Source: Cupriavidus sp. (GTDB taxonomy: Bacteria; Pseudomonadota; Gammaproteobacteria; Burkholderiales; Burkholderiaceae). From it: a stretch of DNA of 64,000 bases. The stretch spans positions 1-64,000 of the forward strand of contig JAPSLP010000009.1 in assembly GCA_031180665.1 (NCBI GenBank). The letters are read 5' to 3'. The notes beneath the pieces are model-generated. The model was given only the letters and a program-made list of their open reading frames with translations, ran no database searches and had not been told where the DNA came from. The position numbers and the translations under genes are program-made. How positions within the stretch are numbered: position 1 is the stretch's first letter; the number at the start of each line of letters is the position of its first letter. Positions 33,630 through 42,863 of this stretch are shown here, piece by piece.

Positions 33630-34991
33630 ATGGTCCCAGTCACCGGAACCACGCTGTTGCTGTATGCGCTGATCGCCGTGATCGCGCTGGTCGTGCTGAT
33701 CGCGCGATTCAAGTTGAACCCCTTCATCACGCTGGTGGTGGTCTCGGTCCTGCTCGGCTTCTCGGTCGGCATGCCGATGAACGAGATCGTCAAGTCGTTC
33801 GAGGCCGGCGTCGGCGGCACGCTCGGCCATATCGCGCTGGTGGTCGGCCTGGGCACGATGCTCGGCAAGATGATGGCCGAGTCCGGCGGCGCCGAGCGTA
33901 TCGCGCGCACGCTGATCGCGTTCTTCGGCGAGAAGAACGTGCACTGGGCGATGGCCACCATCGCCTTCATCGTCGGTCTGCCGGTGTTCTTCGAGGTCGG
34001 CTTCGTGCTGCTGATCCCGATCGCCTTCAATATCGCGCAGCGCACCGGCACTTCGATGATCAAGGTCGGCATCCCGATGGTCGCCGGCCTGTCGGTCGTG
34101 CACGGCCTGATCCCGCCGCATCCGGCGGCGCTGCTGGCGGTGACCGCCTACGGCGCCGATATCGGCCGCACGATCCTGTACGCGCTGATCGTCGGCATTC
34201 CGACCGCGGCGATCGCCGGTCCGATCTTCGCGACGCTGATGGACCGCCATATCAAGCTGCCCGCCGATAACCCGCTGGCCGCGCAATTCATCGAGGAAGC
34301 GGACGACACCGCGCCGGCCCAGGCGCTGCCGGGCTTCGGCATCACGGTGTTCACGATCCTGCTGCCGGTGATCCTGATGCTGATCGGCAGCGGCGCCGAC
34401 CTGGTGACGACGCCCAAGACCTGGGCCAACGACTTCCTCAAGCTGATCGGCAATTCGGTGATCGCGCTGCTGATCGCCGCGCTGGTCAGCTTCTACACCT
34501 TCGGCAAGGCGCGCGGCTTCAATCGCGAGGCGATCCTGCGCTTCACCAACGAATCGGTGGCGCCCACCGCGATCATCACGCTGGTGGTCGGCGCCGGCGG
34601 CGGCTTCGGCCGCATCCTGCGCGACTCGGGCATTTCGAACTCGATCGTGGAAGTGGCCACCGGCGCCAACGTCTCGGTGCTGGTGCTCGGCTGGCTGGTG
34701 GCCGTGATGATCCGCATCGCGACCGGCTCGGCCACCGTGGCGATGACCACCGCGGCCGGCATCGTCGCGCCGATCGCGGCCAGCGTGCCCGGCACACGGC
34801 CCGAACTGCTGGTGCTGGCCACCGGCGCCGGCTCGCTGATCCTGTCGCACGTCAACGATGCGGGCTTCTGGCTGGTCAAGGAGTACTTCAACATGACCGT
34901 CGCGCAGACCTTCAAGACCTGGACGGTGTGCGAGACGATCATCTCCGTGGTGGCGCTGCTGCTGACGCTGGGGCTGGCCACCGTGATCTGA
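33630..34991 (+). CDS. GntP-family gluconate/D-amino-acid:H+ symporter
   Basis: A 453-residue inner-membrane permease with about 12-14 hydrophobic segments. The GntP landmarks are clear: LVVGLGTMLGKMMAESGGAE, VFFEVGFVLLIPIAF, VHGLIPPHPAALLAV and RIATGSATVAMTTAAGIVAP, plus LSHVNDAGFWLVKEYF near the end. The family carries gluconate, 2-keto-3-deoxygluconate and D-serine (DsdX). It is last in the rpiR-deacylase-ridA-gntP unit and probably imports the cluster's acid substrate. GGAGA precedes the ATG. The 243-base gap before it carries a palindromic repeat. Confidence 0.92.
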   Translation: MVPVTGTTLLLYALIAVIALVVLIARFKLNPFITLVVVSVLLGFSVGMPMNEIVKSFEAGVGGTLGHIALVVGLGTMLGKMMAESGGAERIARTLIAFFGEKNVHWAMATIAFIVGLPVFFEVGFVLLIPIAFNIAQRTGTSMIKVGIPMVAGLSVVHGLIPPHPAALLAVTAYGADIGRTILYALIVGIPTAAIAGPIFATLMDRHIKLPADNPLAAQFIEEADDTAPAQALPGFGITVFTILLPVILMLIGSGADLVTTPKTWANDFLKLIGNSVIALLIAALVSFYTFGKARGFNREAILRFTNESVAPTAIITLVVGAGGGFGRILRDSGISNSIVEVATGANVSVLVLGWLVAVMIRIATGSATVAMTTAAGIVAPIAASVPGTRPELLVLATGAGSLILSHVNDAGFWLVKEYFNMTVAQTFKTWTVCETIISVVALLLTLGLATVI

Positions 34992-35070
34992 AGGCCGCGG
35001 CGGCGGCTGTGCCAAATCGGCGCGTCTTACCTACAATGGCCGGGAAGTTGCCGGCTCGCCAGGAGACGCC

Positions 35071-36018
35071 ATGCCCATCGATCGTCGCCGCTTCCTTGCC
35101 TGTTCCGCCGCGCTGGCGGGCTCGCTGACATCCGCCGCACGCGCCCAGCCCGGCCCCGCATCGGGGGCCCCGGGCGCTCCGGCCGCGGGCGGCAGCGCGG
35201 GCCCGCTGCGGCGCGCCATCCCGGGCACGCGCGAAACCCTGCCGGTGATCGGCCTGGGCACCGCCGACACTTTCGACGCCGGCACCCGCGGCCTGCAGCA
35301 GAGCCCGCTCTCCGAGGTGATGTCGCTGCTGCTGCGCACGCCCGGCGCCGTCCTCGATACCGCGCCCAGCTATGGTGCCGCCGAGGCCGTCACCGGCGAA
35401 TTGTTGCGTCTGCACAATGGGCGCAAGCAGGTCTTCCTCGCCACCAAGGTCTCGGCGTCCGCCAGCGGCGCGCCGGAACAATGGGCGCGCTCGCAGCAGG
35501 AGCTCGGCAGCGACACCGTCGACCTGCTGCAGGTCCACAACCTGATCGACTGGGAAGAGAACCTGCGTTTCCTGCGCCGCCTGCAGGAACAGGGCAAGAC
35601 CCGCTATATCGGCGTCACGCACTATCGCGCCGATGCGCACGACCGGCTCGAGCAGATCGTGCGCAGCGAGAAGATCGACTTCGTCCAGATCAATTATTCG
35701 CTGGGCGAGCGCGAGGCCGAGCGCCGGCTGCTGCCGCTGTGCCGGCAGCGCGGCATCGGCGTACTGATCAACCGGCCGTTCCAGGACGGGCGGCTGTTCC
35801 GCGCGGTGCAAGGGCGACAGCTGCCGCCGTGGGCGGCCGAGCTCGATTGCAGCAGCTGGGGCCAGCTGTTCCTGAAATTCATCGTCAGCCATCCGGCGGT
35901 GACGGCGGCGATTCCGGCCACTTCCAATCCGCGCCATATGCGCGACAACCTCGGCGCGGCATTCGGCCGCATGCCGGACGCACAGCAGCGCGAACGCATC
36001 GCGGCGCTGCTGACCTAG
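35071..36018 (+). CDS. Tat-exported aldo/keto reductase
   Basis: A 315-residue protein. The N-terminus MPIDRRRFLACSAALAG is a twin-arginine signal ending at AARA-QPGP, so the enzyme is probably folded with its cofactor and exported to the periplasm. The barrel follows, with the catalytic set visible: Asp and Tyr in LDTAPSYGAAEAVTGELL, Lys in FLATKVS, His in DLLQVHNL. The C-terminal AKR region AAIPATSNPRHMRDNLGAAF binds NADP-type nucleotides in cytoplasmic relatives; which cofactor would be used outside is unclear. AGGAGA precedes the ATG. A TACAAT at 35032-35037 may be its -10. Confidence 0.86.
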   Translation: MPIDRRRFLACSAALAGSLTSAARAQPGPASGAPGAPAAGGSAGPLRRAIPGTRETLPVIGLGTADTFDAGTRGLQQSPLSEVMSLLLRTPGAVLDTAPSYGAAEAVTGELLRLHNGRKQVFLATKVSASASGAPEQWARSQQELGSDTVDLLQVHNLIDWEENLRFLRRLQEQGKTRYIGVTHYRADAHDRLEQIVRSEKIDFVQINYSLGEREAERRLLPLCRQRGIGVLINRPFQDGRLFRAVQGRQLPPWAAELDCSSWGQLFLKFIVSHPAVTAAIPATSNPRHMRDNLGAAFGRMPDAQQRERIAALLT

Positions 36019-36043
36019 CGCCCATCCACCGCACTGGCCAGGC

Positions 36044-37462
36044 ATGGCAGCCGCGCCGCCTCCGCATTCCGCTCCCGGCCGCCTCGGCGCGCTCGGCATC
36101 CGCCCGGGCGAACACGCGGCCGTGGTCGCAGCCTTCGGCTTTTTCTTCTGCCTGTTCGCCAGCTACTTCATGCTCAGGCCGGTGCGCGAAACGATGGGCA
36201 TCGCCGGCGGCGTGCAGAACCTGCAATGGCTGTTCACCGCGACCTTCGTCGTGATGCTGGCGGCGATCCCGCTGTACGGCCTGTGCAGCTCGCGCCTGCC
36301 GCGGCGGCGCTTCGTGCCATGGGTCTATGCCTTCTTCATCGCCAATCTGCTGGCCTTCGCGCTCGCCACACGCACCCGTCCCGACGATGTCTGGCTGGCG
36401 CGCGTGTTCTACGTATGGCTGTCGGTGTTCAATCTGTTCGTGGTGTCGGTCGCGTGGAGCCTGATGGCGGACGTGTTCCGCCCCGAACAGGCGCGCCGCC
36501 TGTTTCCGGTGATCGCGGCGGGCGCCAGCGTCGGCGGGCTGGCCGGGCCGCTGCTGTCGGGATGGCTGGTCGAGCCGATCGGGCTGACCGGGCTGATGCT
36601 GCTGTCGGCCGTGCTGCTGGCGGCGACGCTGCCCGGTTGCGCCTGGCTGTTCCGCTGGCGGGCGCGGGCGGGGGCTGGCGTCGGGGGCGCGGCCGGCGTG
36701 GGGACCCTCGCACACGGCGATGCGGCAGCCGGTCCCGATGCCGCGCATCATGGCGGCGCCGCTCGCGACGATCCACGCCATCCGATCGGCGGCAGCCTGC
36801 TGGCAGGCCTGACGCTGATCGCCCGCTCGCGCTATCTGCTGGGCATCGCGCTGTTCGTGATCCTGCTGTCGACCGCCAGCACCTTCCTGTACTTCGAACA
36901 GGCGCGGCTGGTCGCCGAGACCTTCCCGAACCGCACAGAGCAGACGCGCGTGTTCAGCGCCATCGACGCGATCGTGCAGGCCGCCACCATCGCGATCCAG
37001 TTGTTCTTCTCGGGCCAGGTGGCGCGGCGCTACGGCGTGACCGCGCTGCTGACCGCGGTGCCGCTGGCGGTGGCCGGCGGTTTCGTGCTCCTGGCGATCT
37101 GGCCGGTGTTCGGCGTGCTGGCGGGCGTGATGGTGCTGCGGCGCGTCGGCGAATATGCGCTGGTGCGGCCCGGCCGCGAGATGCTGTTCACCGTGGTCGA
37201 CGCCGAGACCAAGTACAAGGCCAAGAACGTCATCGACACGATGGTCTACCGCGCCGGCGATGCGGTCAGCGCCTGGGTCAAGACCGGCATCGACGCGCTG
37301 GCCGGCCATCCTGCGGTGGTGGCCGTCACCGGCGCCGTGCTGGCGCTGGTCTGGGGCTTGCTTGGCTGGTGGCTGGGCCGCCGCCACCAGGGCGCAGCCG
37401 ACCTGCCGGCGCGGACCTCGGCATCCGCGGCCGAGGCAGCGGCCCGCATGCCGGGCCGCTAG
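36044..37462 (+). CDS. MFS permease of the nucleotide-transporter-like (NTT/Npt-related) branch
   Basis: A 472-residue membrane protein with 11-12 hydrophobic helices. [20 protein letters not shown] near residue 35 and [20 protein letters not shown] near residue 390 are the motifs of the ADP/ATP-translocase-like MFS branch (compare YKAK of plastid and rickettsial NTT proteins). The middle linker (about 205-245) is Gly/Ala/His-rich and cytoplasmic. True NTT proteins exchange nucleotides in intracellular bacteria and plastids; free-living members have unknown substrates. It starts 25 bases after the AKR gene, so co-transcription is likely. A periplasmic or exchange partner cannot be named. Confidence 0.75.
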   Translation: MAAAPPPHSAPGRLGALGIRPGEHAAVVAAFGFFFCLFASYFMLRPVRETMGIAGGVQNLQWLFTATFVVMLAAIPLYGLCSSRLPRRRFVPWVYAFFIANLLAFALATRTRPDDVWLARVFYVWLSVFNLFVVSVAWSLMADVFRPEQARRLFPVIAAGASVGGLAGPLLSGWLVEPIGLTGLMLLSAVLLAATLPGCAWLFRWRARAGAGVGGAAGVGTLAHGDAAAGPDAAHHGGAARDDPRHPIGGSLLAGLTLIARSRYLLGIALFVILLSTASTFLYFEQARLVAETFPNRTEQTRVFSAIDAIVQAATIAIQLFFSGQVARRYGVTALLTAVPLAVAGGFVLLAIWPVFGVLAGVMVLRRVGEYALVRPGREMLFTVVDAETKYKAKNVIDTMVYRAGDAVSAWVKTGIDALAGHPAVVAVTGAVLALVWGLLGWWLGRRHQGAADLPARTSASAAEAAARMPGR

Positions 37463-37560
37463 CCCTCGCATTCGGCCAAAATGGCGGCATGCGGGGCCAA
37501 GTGGACAGGCTTGCCCTGCCGGCCCGATGCCGCAGGCATTACAGTGTCGGCCGAACCCAC

Positions 37561-37650
37561 GGTGCTGCGTGGTACCACGTGGTGCCAGCTGGTGCCGACT
37601 GGTGCCGACTGGTGCCAGCTGGCGCAGGCTGGTGCCCGGTGGTGCCGGTA
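37561..37650. repeat. 10-bp tandem repeat array upstream of adhC
   Basis: Nine 10-bp units of the type GGTGCCRRCT begin at 37561 and continue in phase without interruption: GGTGCTGCGT, GGTACCACGT, GGTGCCAGCT, GGTGCCGACT twice, GGTGCCAGCT, GGCGCAGGCT, GGTGCCCGGT, GGTGCCGGTA. The array ends 72 bases before the adhC start codon, in the probable leader or promoter. Confidence 0.95.
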
Positions 37651-37722
37651 CTGCCCGCCCGCACCCACCATCGAATCCAACCCGGCCACGCGCCTTGCGC
37701 GTCGCCACCCAAGGAAGCCGCC

Positions 37723-38829
37723 ATGAAAACCAAAGCCGCCGTCGCCTGGAAAGCAGGCGCCCCGTTGACCGTCGAGGAAGTCGATCTGGCCGGACCGCGC
37801 GCCGGCGAGGTGCTGGTCGAGATCAAGGCCACCGGCATCTGCCATACCGACTACTACACGCTGTCGGGCGCGGACCCGGAAGGCATCTTCCCCGCCATCC
37901 TCGGCCATGAGGGCGCCGGCGTGGTGACGGAGGTCGGCCCGGGCGTGACCTCGCTCAAGCCCGGCGACCACGTGATTCCGCTTTACACGCCCGAATGCCG
38001 CCAGTGCAAGTTCTGCCTGTCGCGCAAGACCAACCTGTGCCAGGCGATCCGCGCGACCCAGGGCAAGGGCCTGATGCCGGACGGCACCTCGCGCTTCTCG
38101 CTCGACGGCAAGCCGATCTTCCACTACATGGGCACGTCCACCTTCGCCAACCACATCGTGGTGCCGGAGATCGCGCTGGCGAAGATCCGCGACGACGCGC
38201 CGTTCGACAAGGTCTGCTATATCGGCTGCGGCGTGACCACCGGCGTGGGCGCGGTGCTGTTTACGGCGAAGGTCGAGGCCGGCGCCAATGTGGTGGTGTT
38301 CGGCCTGGGCGGCATCGGCCTGAACGTGATCCAGGGCGCCAAGATGGTGGGCGCCGACAAGATCATCGGCGTCGACATCAATCCGAATCGCGAAGCGCTG
38401 GCGCGGCAATTCGGCATGACGCATTTCGTCAATCCGAACGATGTCGAGAACGTGGTCGACCATATCGTGCAGCTGACCGACGGCGGCGCCGATTACTCGT
38501 TCGAATGCATCGGCAACACCAAGGTCATGCGCCAGGCGCTGGAGTGCTGCCACAAGGGCTGGGGCAAGTCGATCATCATCGGCGTGGCCGAGGCCGGCGC
38601 CGAGATCTCGACCCGTCCGTTCCAGCTGGTGACCGGCCGCGAGTGGAAGGGCTCGGCCTTCGGCGGCGCGCGCGGGCGCACCGACGTGCCGAAGATCGTC
38701 GACTGGTATATGGACGGCAAGCTCAACATCGACGACCTGATCACGCATACGCTGCCGCTGGAGCGGATCAACGAGGGCTTCGACCTGATGAAGCGCGGCG
38801 AGTCGATCCGTTCGGTGGTGCTGTACTGA
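37723..38829 (+). CDS. adhC: S-(hydroxymethyl)glutathione dehydrogenase / class III alcohol dehydrogenase
   Basis: A 368-residue zinc NAD-dependent enzyme that oxidises S-hydroxymethylglutathione, formed from formaldehyde and glutathione, to S-formylglutathione; it can also reduce S-nitrosoglutathione. The catalytic zinc ligands are Cys in [12 protein letters not shown] and His in LGHEGAGVV. The structural zinc Cys are in [16 protein letters not shown], and the NAD motif is [11 protein letters not shown]. Length is normal for the class III family (also called frmA or flhA). AAGGAA precedes ATG 37723. It is followed 19 bases later by fghA, which acts on its product. Confidence 0.96.
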   Translation: MKTKAAVAWKAGAPLTVEEVDLAGPRAGEVLVEIKATGICHTDYYTLSGADPEGIFPAILGHEGAGVVTEVGPGVTSLKPGDHVIPLYTPECRQCKFCLSRKTNLCQAIRATQGKGLMPDGTSRFSLDGKPIFHYMGTSTFANHIVVPEIALAKIRDDAPFDKVCYIGCGVTTGVGAVLFTAKVEAGANVVVFGLGGIGLNVIQGAKMVGADKIIGVDINPNREALARQFGMTHFVNPNDVENVVDHIVQLTDGGADYSFECIGNTKVMRQALECCHKGWGKSIIIGVAEAGAEISTRPFQLVTGREWKGSAFGGARGRTDVPKIVDWYMDGKLNIDDLITHTLPLERINEGFDLMKRGESIRSVVLY

Positions 38830-38848
38830 GCCCGGAGGCGCGACGCTC

Positions 38849-39709
38849 ATGCTCGAACTGCTCTCCGAGCACGGCTGCTTCGGCGGCGTGCAGCGCTTCT
38901 ACCGGCATGCGTCGACCGCGGTCGGCCTGCCGATGCGCTTCTCGGTCTTCCTGCCGCCCGCGGCGCTGGCCGGCGTCGGCACGCCGCGGCCGGCGCTGTT
39001 CTATCTGGCCGGCCTGACCTGCACCGAAGAAACGTTCATGATCAAGGGCGGCGCGCAGCGGCTCGCCGCCCAACTCGGCCTGATCCTGGTCGCGCCCGAT
39101 ACCAGCCCGCGCGACACCCGCATCGCCGGCGAGGCGGACGAATGGGACTTCGGTGCGGGCGCGGGCTTCTATCTGGACGCGACGCAGGCGCCGTGGAACG
39201 CGCACTGGCGCATGGAAAGCTATGTCGCCGGCGAACTCTACGATCTGGTGGTCGGCGAGCTGGGCGCCGACCCGCAGCGCATCGGCATCTTCGGCCATTC
39301 GATGGGGGGCCACGGCGCACTGGTGCTGGCGCAGCGCCATCGCGAGCGCTTCCGCTCGGTGTCGGCGTTCGCGCCGATCGCCGCGCCGTCGCAATGCCCG
39401 TGGGGCGAAAAGGCGTTCAGCCGCTATCTGGGCGAGGATCGCGCACAATGGCTGCAGTACGATGCCAGTGCGCTGATGCAGGCGCAGCCCACCGCGCCGT
39501 TCCCCGGCGGCATCCTGATCGATCAGGGGCTGGCGGACAAATTCCTCGCCGATCAGCTGCATCCCGAGGCGTTCGAGGCAGCCTGCGCCGCGGTCGGCCA
39601 GCCGCTGACGCTGCGGCGGCACCAGGGCTACGACCACGGCTACTACTTCATCGCGACCTGGATGGAGGACCATCTGCGCCATCACGCGGCGCAGTTGCAG
39701 GGCGCCTGA
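38849..39709 (+). CDS. fghA: S-formylglutathione hydrolase
   Basis: A 286-residue cytoplasmic esterase that hydrolyses S-formylglutathione to formate and glutathione, completing glutathione-dependent formaldehyde detoxification with adhC. The catalytic Ser is in GIFGHSMGGHGAL, Asp in DQGLADKFL and His in GYDHGYYFIATW. YLAGLTCTEETFMIKGGAQR is the family signature including the oxyanion loop. CGGAGG precedes the ATG. Length matches esterase D. Confidence 0.95.
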   Translation: MLELLSEHGCFGGVQRFYRHASTAVGLPMRFSVFLPPAALAGVGTPRPALFYLAGLTCTEETFMIKGGAQRLAAQLGLILVAPDTSPRDTRIAGEADEWDFGAGAGFYLDATQAPWNAHWRMESYVAGELYDLVVGELGADPQRIGIFGHSMGGHGALVLAQRHRERFRSVSAFAPIAAPSQCPWGEKAFSRYLGEDRAQWLQYDASALMQAQPTAPFPGGILIDQGLADKFLADQLHPEAFEAACAAVGQPLTLRRHQGYDHGYYFIATWMEDHLRHHAAQLQGA

Positions 39710-39721
39710 ACCGCGGGTAAT

Positions 39722-39817
39722 GCGTTTCGGCGTTTCGGCGTTTCGGCGTTTCGGCGTTTCGGCGTTTCGGCGTTCCGTCGTGCCGTCGTGCCGTCGTTAC
39801 GCCGTTACGCCGTTACG
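39722..39817. repeat. 8-bp tandem repeat array between fghA and the AraC gene
   Basis: Twelve units of 8 bp lie in exact register: GCGTTTCG six times, then GCGTTCCG, TCGTGCCG twice, TCGTTACG and CCGTTACG twice. Units drift stepwise from left to right. The last two or so units contain the stop codon and last bases of the neighbouring araC-type gene (TAA at 39813-39815, minus strand). Confidence 0.95.
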
Positions 39818-40805
39818 CCGCCGCGCCGAAGCGCTGGCGATAGTCGCGCGGCGTGATGCCCAGATGGCGCAGGAACGCGCGCCGCAGCGCTTCGTCCGAA
39901 CCGAAGCCGCTGCGCGCGGCCACCGCCTTCAGCGGCAGCTCGCCCTGCTCCAGCAGGCGGCGCGCCGCTTCGAGCCGCGCCGATTCGATGAAGGCCGTCG
40001 GACTCGCGCCGGTCTCGCGGGCGAAGACGCGGCGGAAATTGCGCTCGCTCATCGCGGCACGCGCAGCCATCTCGCTCATCGTGAACGCGCGCGTCAGGTC
40101 GCGCAGGATCCAGTCCTGCACCTCGCGCACGCCGGCGTGGCCGGTGGTCTGGCTGGCCAGATGCACGCTGAATTGCGACTGGCCGCCCGGACGCTTCAGG
40201 AACACCACCAGCTCGCGCGCGAGATCGAGCGCGATCTCGCGTCCCAGGTCCTCTTCGACGATGGCCAGCGCCAGGTCGATGCCGGCCGTGACGCCGGCCG
40301 AGGTCCACAGCCTGCCCTGGCGCACGAAGATCGCATCGGGATCGACCGCCACCGCGGGAAAACGCTGCCGCAGCAGCGGCGCCACGCTCCAGTGCGTGGT
40401 TGCGCGCTTGCCGTCGAGCAGACCGGCGGCGGCCAGGAAGAACGATCCCGAACACAGCGCCACCAGCCGGCCGATGCGCGGCGCCACCGCGCGCGCCCAC
40501 GGCACGATCTCCCCCGCTTCCTTCAACGCCCCTTCGATATCGCGCGCGCCGACGATCACCGCGGTATCGGGCAGCAGCACCGTGTCGAGCCGGGCCGTGG
40601 CCTCCAGCGTCATCAGCGTGTCCGAGCGCACCGGGCCGACGCGCGTGGAGACGATGCGCGTGCGATACGCAGGCGGCTGGCCGCGCCGGGCCAGCTGCAG
40701 GTTCGCATAGTCGAACACCGTCATCGGTCCGACCGCCTCCATGGCCTTGAAGCCGGGATAGACGACGAGATCGATCTGATGCGGTGCGGGCAACGGCTGG
40801 GACAT
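39813..40805 (-). CDS. GlxA-family AraC-type regulator with DJ-1/PfpI domain
   Basis: A 330-residue regulator. An N-terminal DJ-1/PfpI (GATase1-like) domain (about 1-195; LVVYPGFKAMEAVGPMTVFD, VALCSGSFFLAAAGLLDG with the nucleophile-elbow Cys) is followed by an AraC/XylS DNA-binding domain (about 225-328; MAARAAMSERNFRRVFARET, GFGSDEALRRAFLRHLGITP). Relatives regulate amine, arginine or carnitine catabolism. ATG 40805 is chosen because the frame upstream is unconserved. It is divergent from the CPA2 antiporter by about 190 bases. The 3' end lies inside the 8-bp tandem array. Confidence 0.9.
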   Translation of the reverse strand: MSQPLPAPHQIDLVVYPGFKAMEAVGPMTVFDYANLQLARRGQPPAYRTRIVSTRVGPVRSDTLMTLEATARLDTVLLPDTAVIVGARDIEGALKEAGEIVPWARAVAPRIGRLVALCSGSFFLAAAGLLDGKRATTHWSVAPLLRQRFPAVAVDPDAIFVRQGRLWTSAGVTAGIDLALAIVEEDLGREIALDLARELVVFLKRPGGQSQFSVHLASQTTGHAGVREVQDWILRDLTRAFTMSEMAARAAMSERNFRRVFARETGASPTAFIESARLEAARRLLEQGELPLKAVAARSGFGSDEALRRAFLRHLGITPRDYRQRFGAAA

Positions 40806-40994
40806 GAAGCGGGGTGGCGGGCGACCGGCGGAGCGGCCGCAATCTTTGGAAAAAGAACGAAGGCGACAGTGTAAACGACGCACCGTTGCCCCCTGTGCGC
40901 GGGCCGGGCCGCACTCACTTGCTATCATGAGTTGCAGACCGTTGCGCCACCGCCCCTCCCGATCACCACCTGATCACTTCGCTGCGAGCCGCCC

Positions 40995-42839
40995 GTGCCC
41001 CATGAAGTCAGCCTGATCACCACCATCGCCGCCGGCTTCGGTCTGGCGCTCGTCTTCGGTTTCATCTGCGCCCGCCTGGGCGCGCCGGCACTGGTCGGCT
41101 ATCTGCTCGCCGGCATCGTGATCGGCCCCGCCACGCCGGGTTTCGTCGCCGACATGGCGCTGGCCAGCCAGCTCGCGGAGATCGGCGTGATGCTGCTGAT
41201 GTTCGGCGTCGGCCTGCATTTCTCGCTGGAAGACCTGCTGTCGGTCCGCCGCATTGCGCTACCGGGGGCGATCGTGCAGATCGCCTTCGCCACCGCGCTG
41301 GGCGCAGGCGTGACCAGGCTATGGGGCTGGCCGCTGGCCGATGCGCTGGTGTTCGGCCTGTGCCTGTCGGTGGCCAGCACCGTGGTGCTGCTGCGCGCGC
41401 TGGAGCAGCGCGGCACGCTCGATTCGGTCAACGGCCGCATCGCGGTCGGCTGGCTGGTGGTCGAGGATCTGGTGATGGTGCTCGTGCTGGTGATGCTGCC
41501 CGCGCTGGCCGAGGTGTTCGGCACGGTGCCGTCAGGCCAGGCCGCGGCGATCGCGGCGGGGGGCAACGGCGCCATGCAGCCGGAGGCCGGCGCCTCGCTA
41601 TGGGCGACGCTGGGCGCGACGCTGGGCCGCGTCGCGATCTTTATCGCGCTGATGCTGCTGGTGGGTCGCCGGGTGTTTCCATGGCTGCTTTGGCAGGTCG
41701 CGCGCACCGGCTCGAACGAGCTGTTCACGCTGTGCCTGATTGCCGCCGCGGTCGGCATCGCCTATGGCTCGGCGGTGCTGTTCGGCGTGTCGTTCGCGCT
41801 GGGCGCCTTCTTCGCGGGCATGGTGCTGCGCGGCTCGGCGCTGAGCCATCGCGCCGCGCAGGAGACGCTGCCGCTGCGCGATGCCTTCTCGGTGCTGTTC
41901 TTCGTCTCGGTCGGCATGCTGTTCGACCCGCGCGTGCTGCTCGACGCGCCGTTGCAGGTCGTGGCCACGCTGGCGATCGTGATCGTCGGCAAGTCGCTGG
42001 CTGCGCTGGCGCTGGTGCTGGCGATGCGCTATCCGCTCAATACTGCGCTGACGGTGTCGGCCAGCCTGGCGCAGATCGGCGAGTTCTCCTTCATCCTCGC
42101 CGGCCTGGGCGTCACGCTCGGCATGCTGACCGTGCAGGGACACAATCTGGTGCTGGCAGGGTCGCTGCTATCGATTGCGCTCAATCCGCTGGTGTTTCGC
42201 GCGGTCGAGCCGCTGCAGCGCTGGATCCGTGCACGTTCCGAACTGGCGCGCAAGCTCGAGCGCAGCGCCGACCCGCTGGCCGAGCTGCCCGCCACGGTGG
42301 ACCTGGCGCTGCTGACGCGGCAGGTGGTGCTGGTCGGCCATGGCCGCGTGGGCCGCCGCATCGCCACGGCGCTGCGCGCGCATGGCGTGCCCGTGGTGGT
42401 GGCCGAGCAGAACCGCGAGATCGTCGAGGCGTTGCGCGCGCAAGGCGTGCCAGCGGTATCGGGCGATGCGGCCGAACCGTCCGTGCTGATCCAGGCCCAT
42501 ATCGCGCGCGCCGCCATGCTGGTGATCGCGACGCCCGATACCATGGGCGTGCGACGCATGGCCGAGATCGCGCGCACGCTGAACCCGCGGATCCGCATCC
42601 TGGTGCGCACGCACAGCGAGGACGAGGCCGCGCTGCTGCTGCAGGACCGCGTCGGCGAGGTCTTCCTCGGCGAGCACGAACTGGCTGCGGCGATGATCCA
42701 GCGCGTGCTGCAGAGCACGCAGCAGGACGACGCCGCGGCGCGCGATGCGAACGCGAACAACGGCGCCAACAACGGCGCCAACAACGGCACGAACAGCGGC
42801 GCCGACAACAGCGGCCGGCGCGCCGACGCACCGCACTGA
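40995..42839 (+). CDS. CPA2-family cation:proton antiporter (KefB/YbaL-like) with TrkA-N domain
   Basis: A 614-residue protein. About 12-13 transmembrane helices form a Na+/H+-exchanger (CPA2) domain (residues 1-400; GFICARLGAPALVGYLLAG, MLLMFGVGLHFSLEDLL), then a cytosolic TrkA-N/RCK domain (about 430-560; QVVLVGHGRVGRRIATALRA with its dinucleotide GxGxxG). The C-terminal tail is low-complexity with 12-bp repeats (NNGANNGANNGTNSG). The layout resembles E. coli YbaL and KefB/C potassium efflux proteins. The start is a GTG at 40995, the only start in reach; an ATG seven bases later is out of frame. No KefF-type partner is seen. Regulation is unknown. Confidence 0.88.
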   Translation: MPHEVSLITTIAAGFGLALVFGFICARLGAPALVGYLLAGIVIGPATPGFVADMALASQLAEIGVMLLMFGVGLHFSLEDLLSVRRIALPGAIVQIAFATALGAGVTRLWGWPLADALVFGLCLSVASTVVLLRALEQRGTLDSVNGRIAVGWLVVEDLVMVLVLVMLPALAEVFGTVPSGQAAAIAAGGNGAMQPEAGASLWATLGATLGRVAIFIALMLLVGRRVFPWLLWQVARTGSNELFTLCLIAAAVGIAYGSAVLFGVSFALGAFFAGMVLRGSALSHRAAQETLPLRDAFSVLFFVSVGMLFDPRVLLDAPLQVVATLAIVIVGKSLAALALVLAMRYPLNTALTVSASLAQIGEFSFILAGLGVTLGMLTVQGHNLVLAGSLLSIALNPLVFRAVEPLQRWIRARSELARKLERSADPLAELPATVDLALLTRQVVLVGHGRVGRRIATALRAHGVPVVVAEQNREIVEALRAQGVPAVSGDAAEPSVLIQAHIARAAMLVIATPDTMGVRRMAEIARTLNPRIRILVRTHSEDEAALLLQDRVGEVFLGEHELAAAMIQRVLQSTQQDDAAARDANANNGANNGANNGTNSGADNSGRRADAPH

Positions 42840-42863
42840 ACTCCCCTCCGGTCGGCTCCGTCC

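Noticed and set aside
37561..37650. CRISPR-like array in the 10-bp repeats
   Set aside because: Units are 10 bp with no unique spacers and no cas genes nearby. The same holds for the arrays at 16404, 39722 and 61841.
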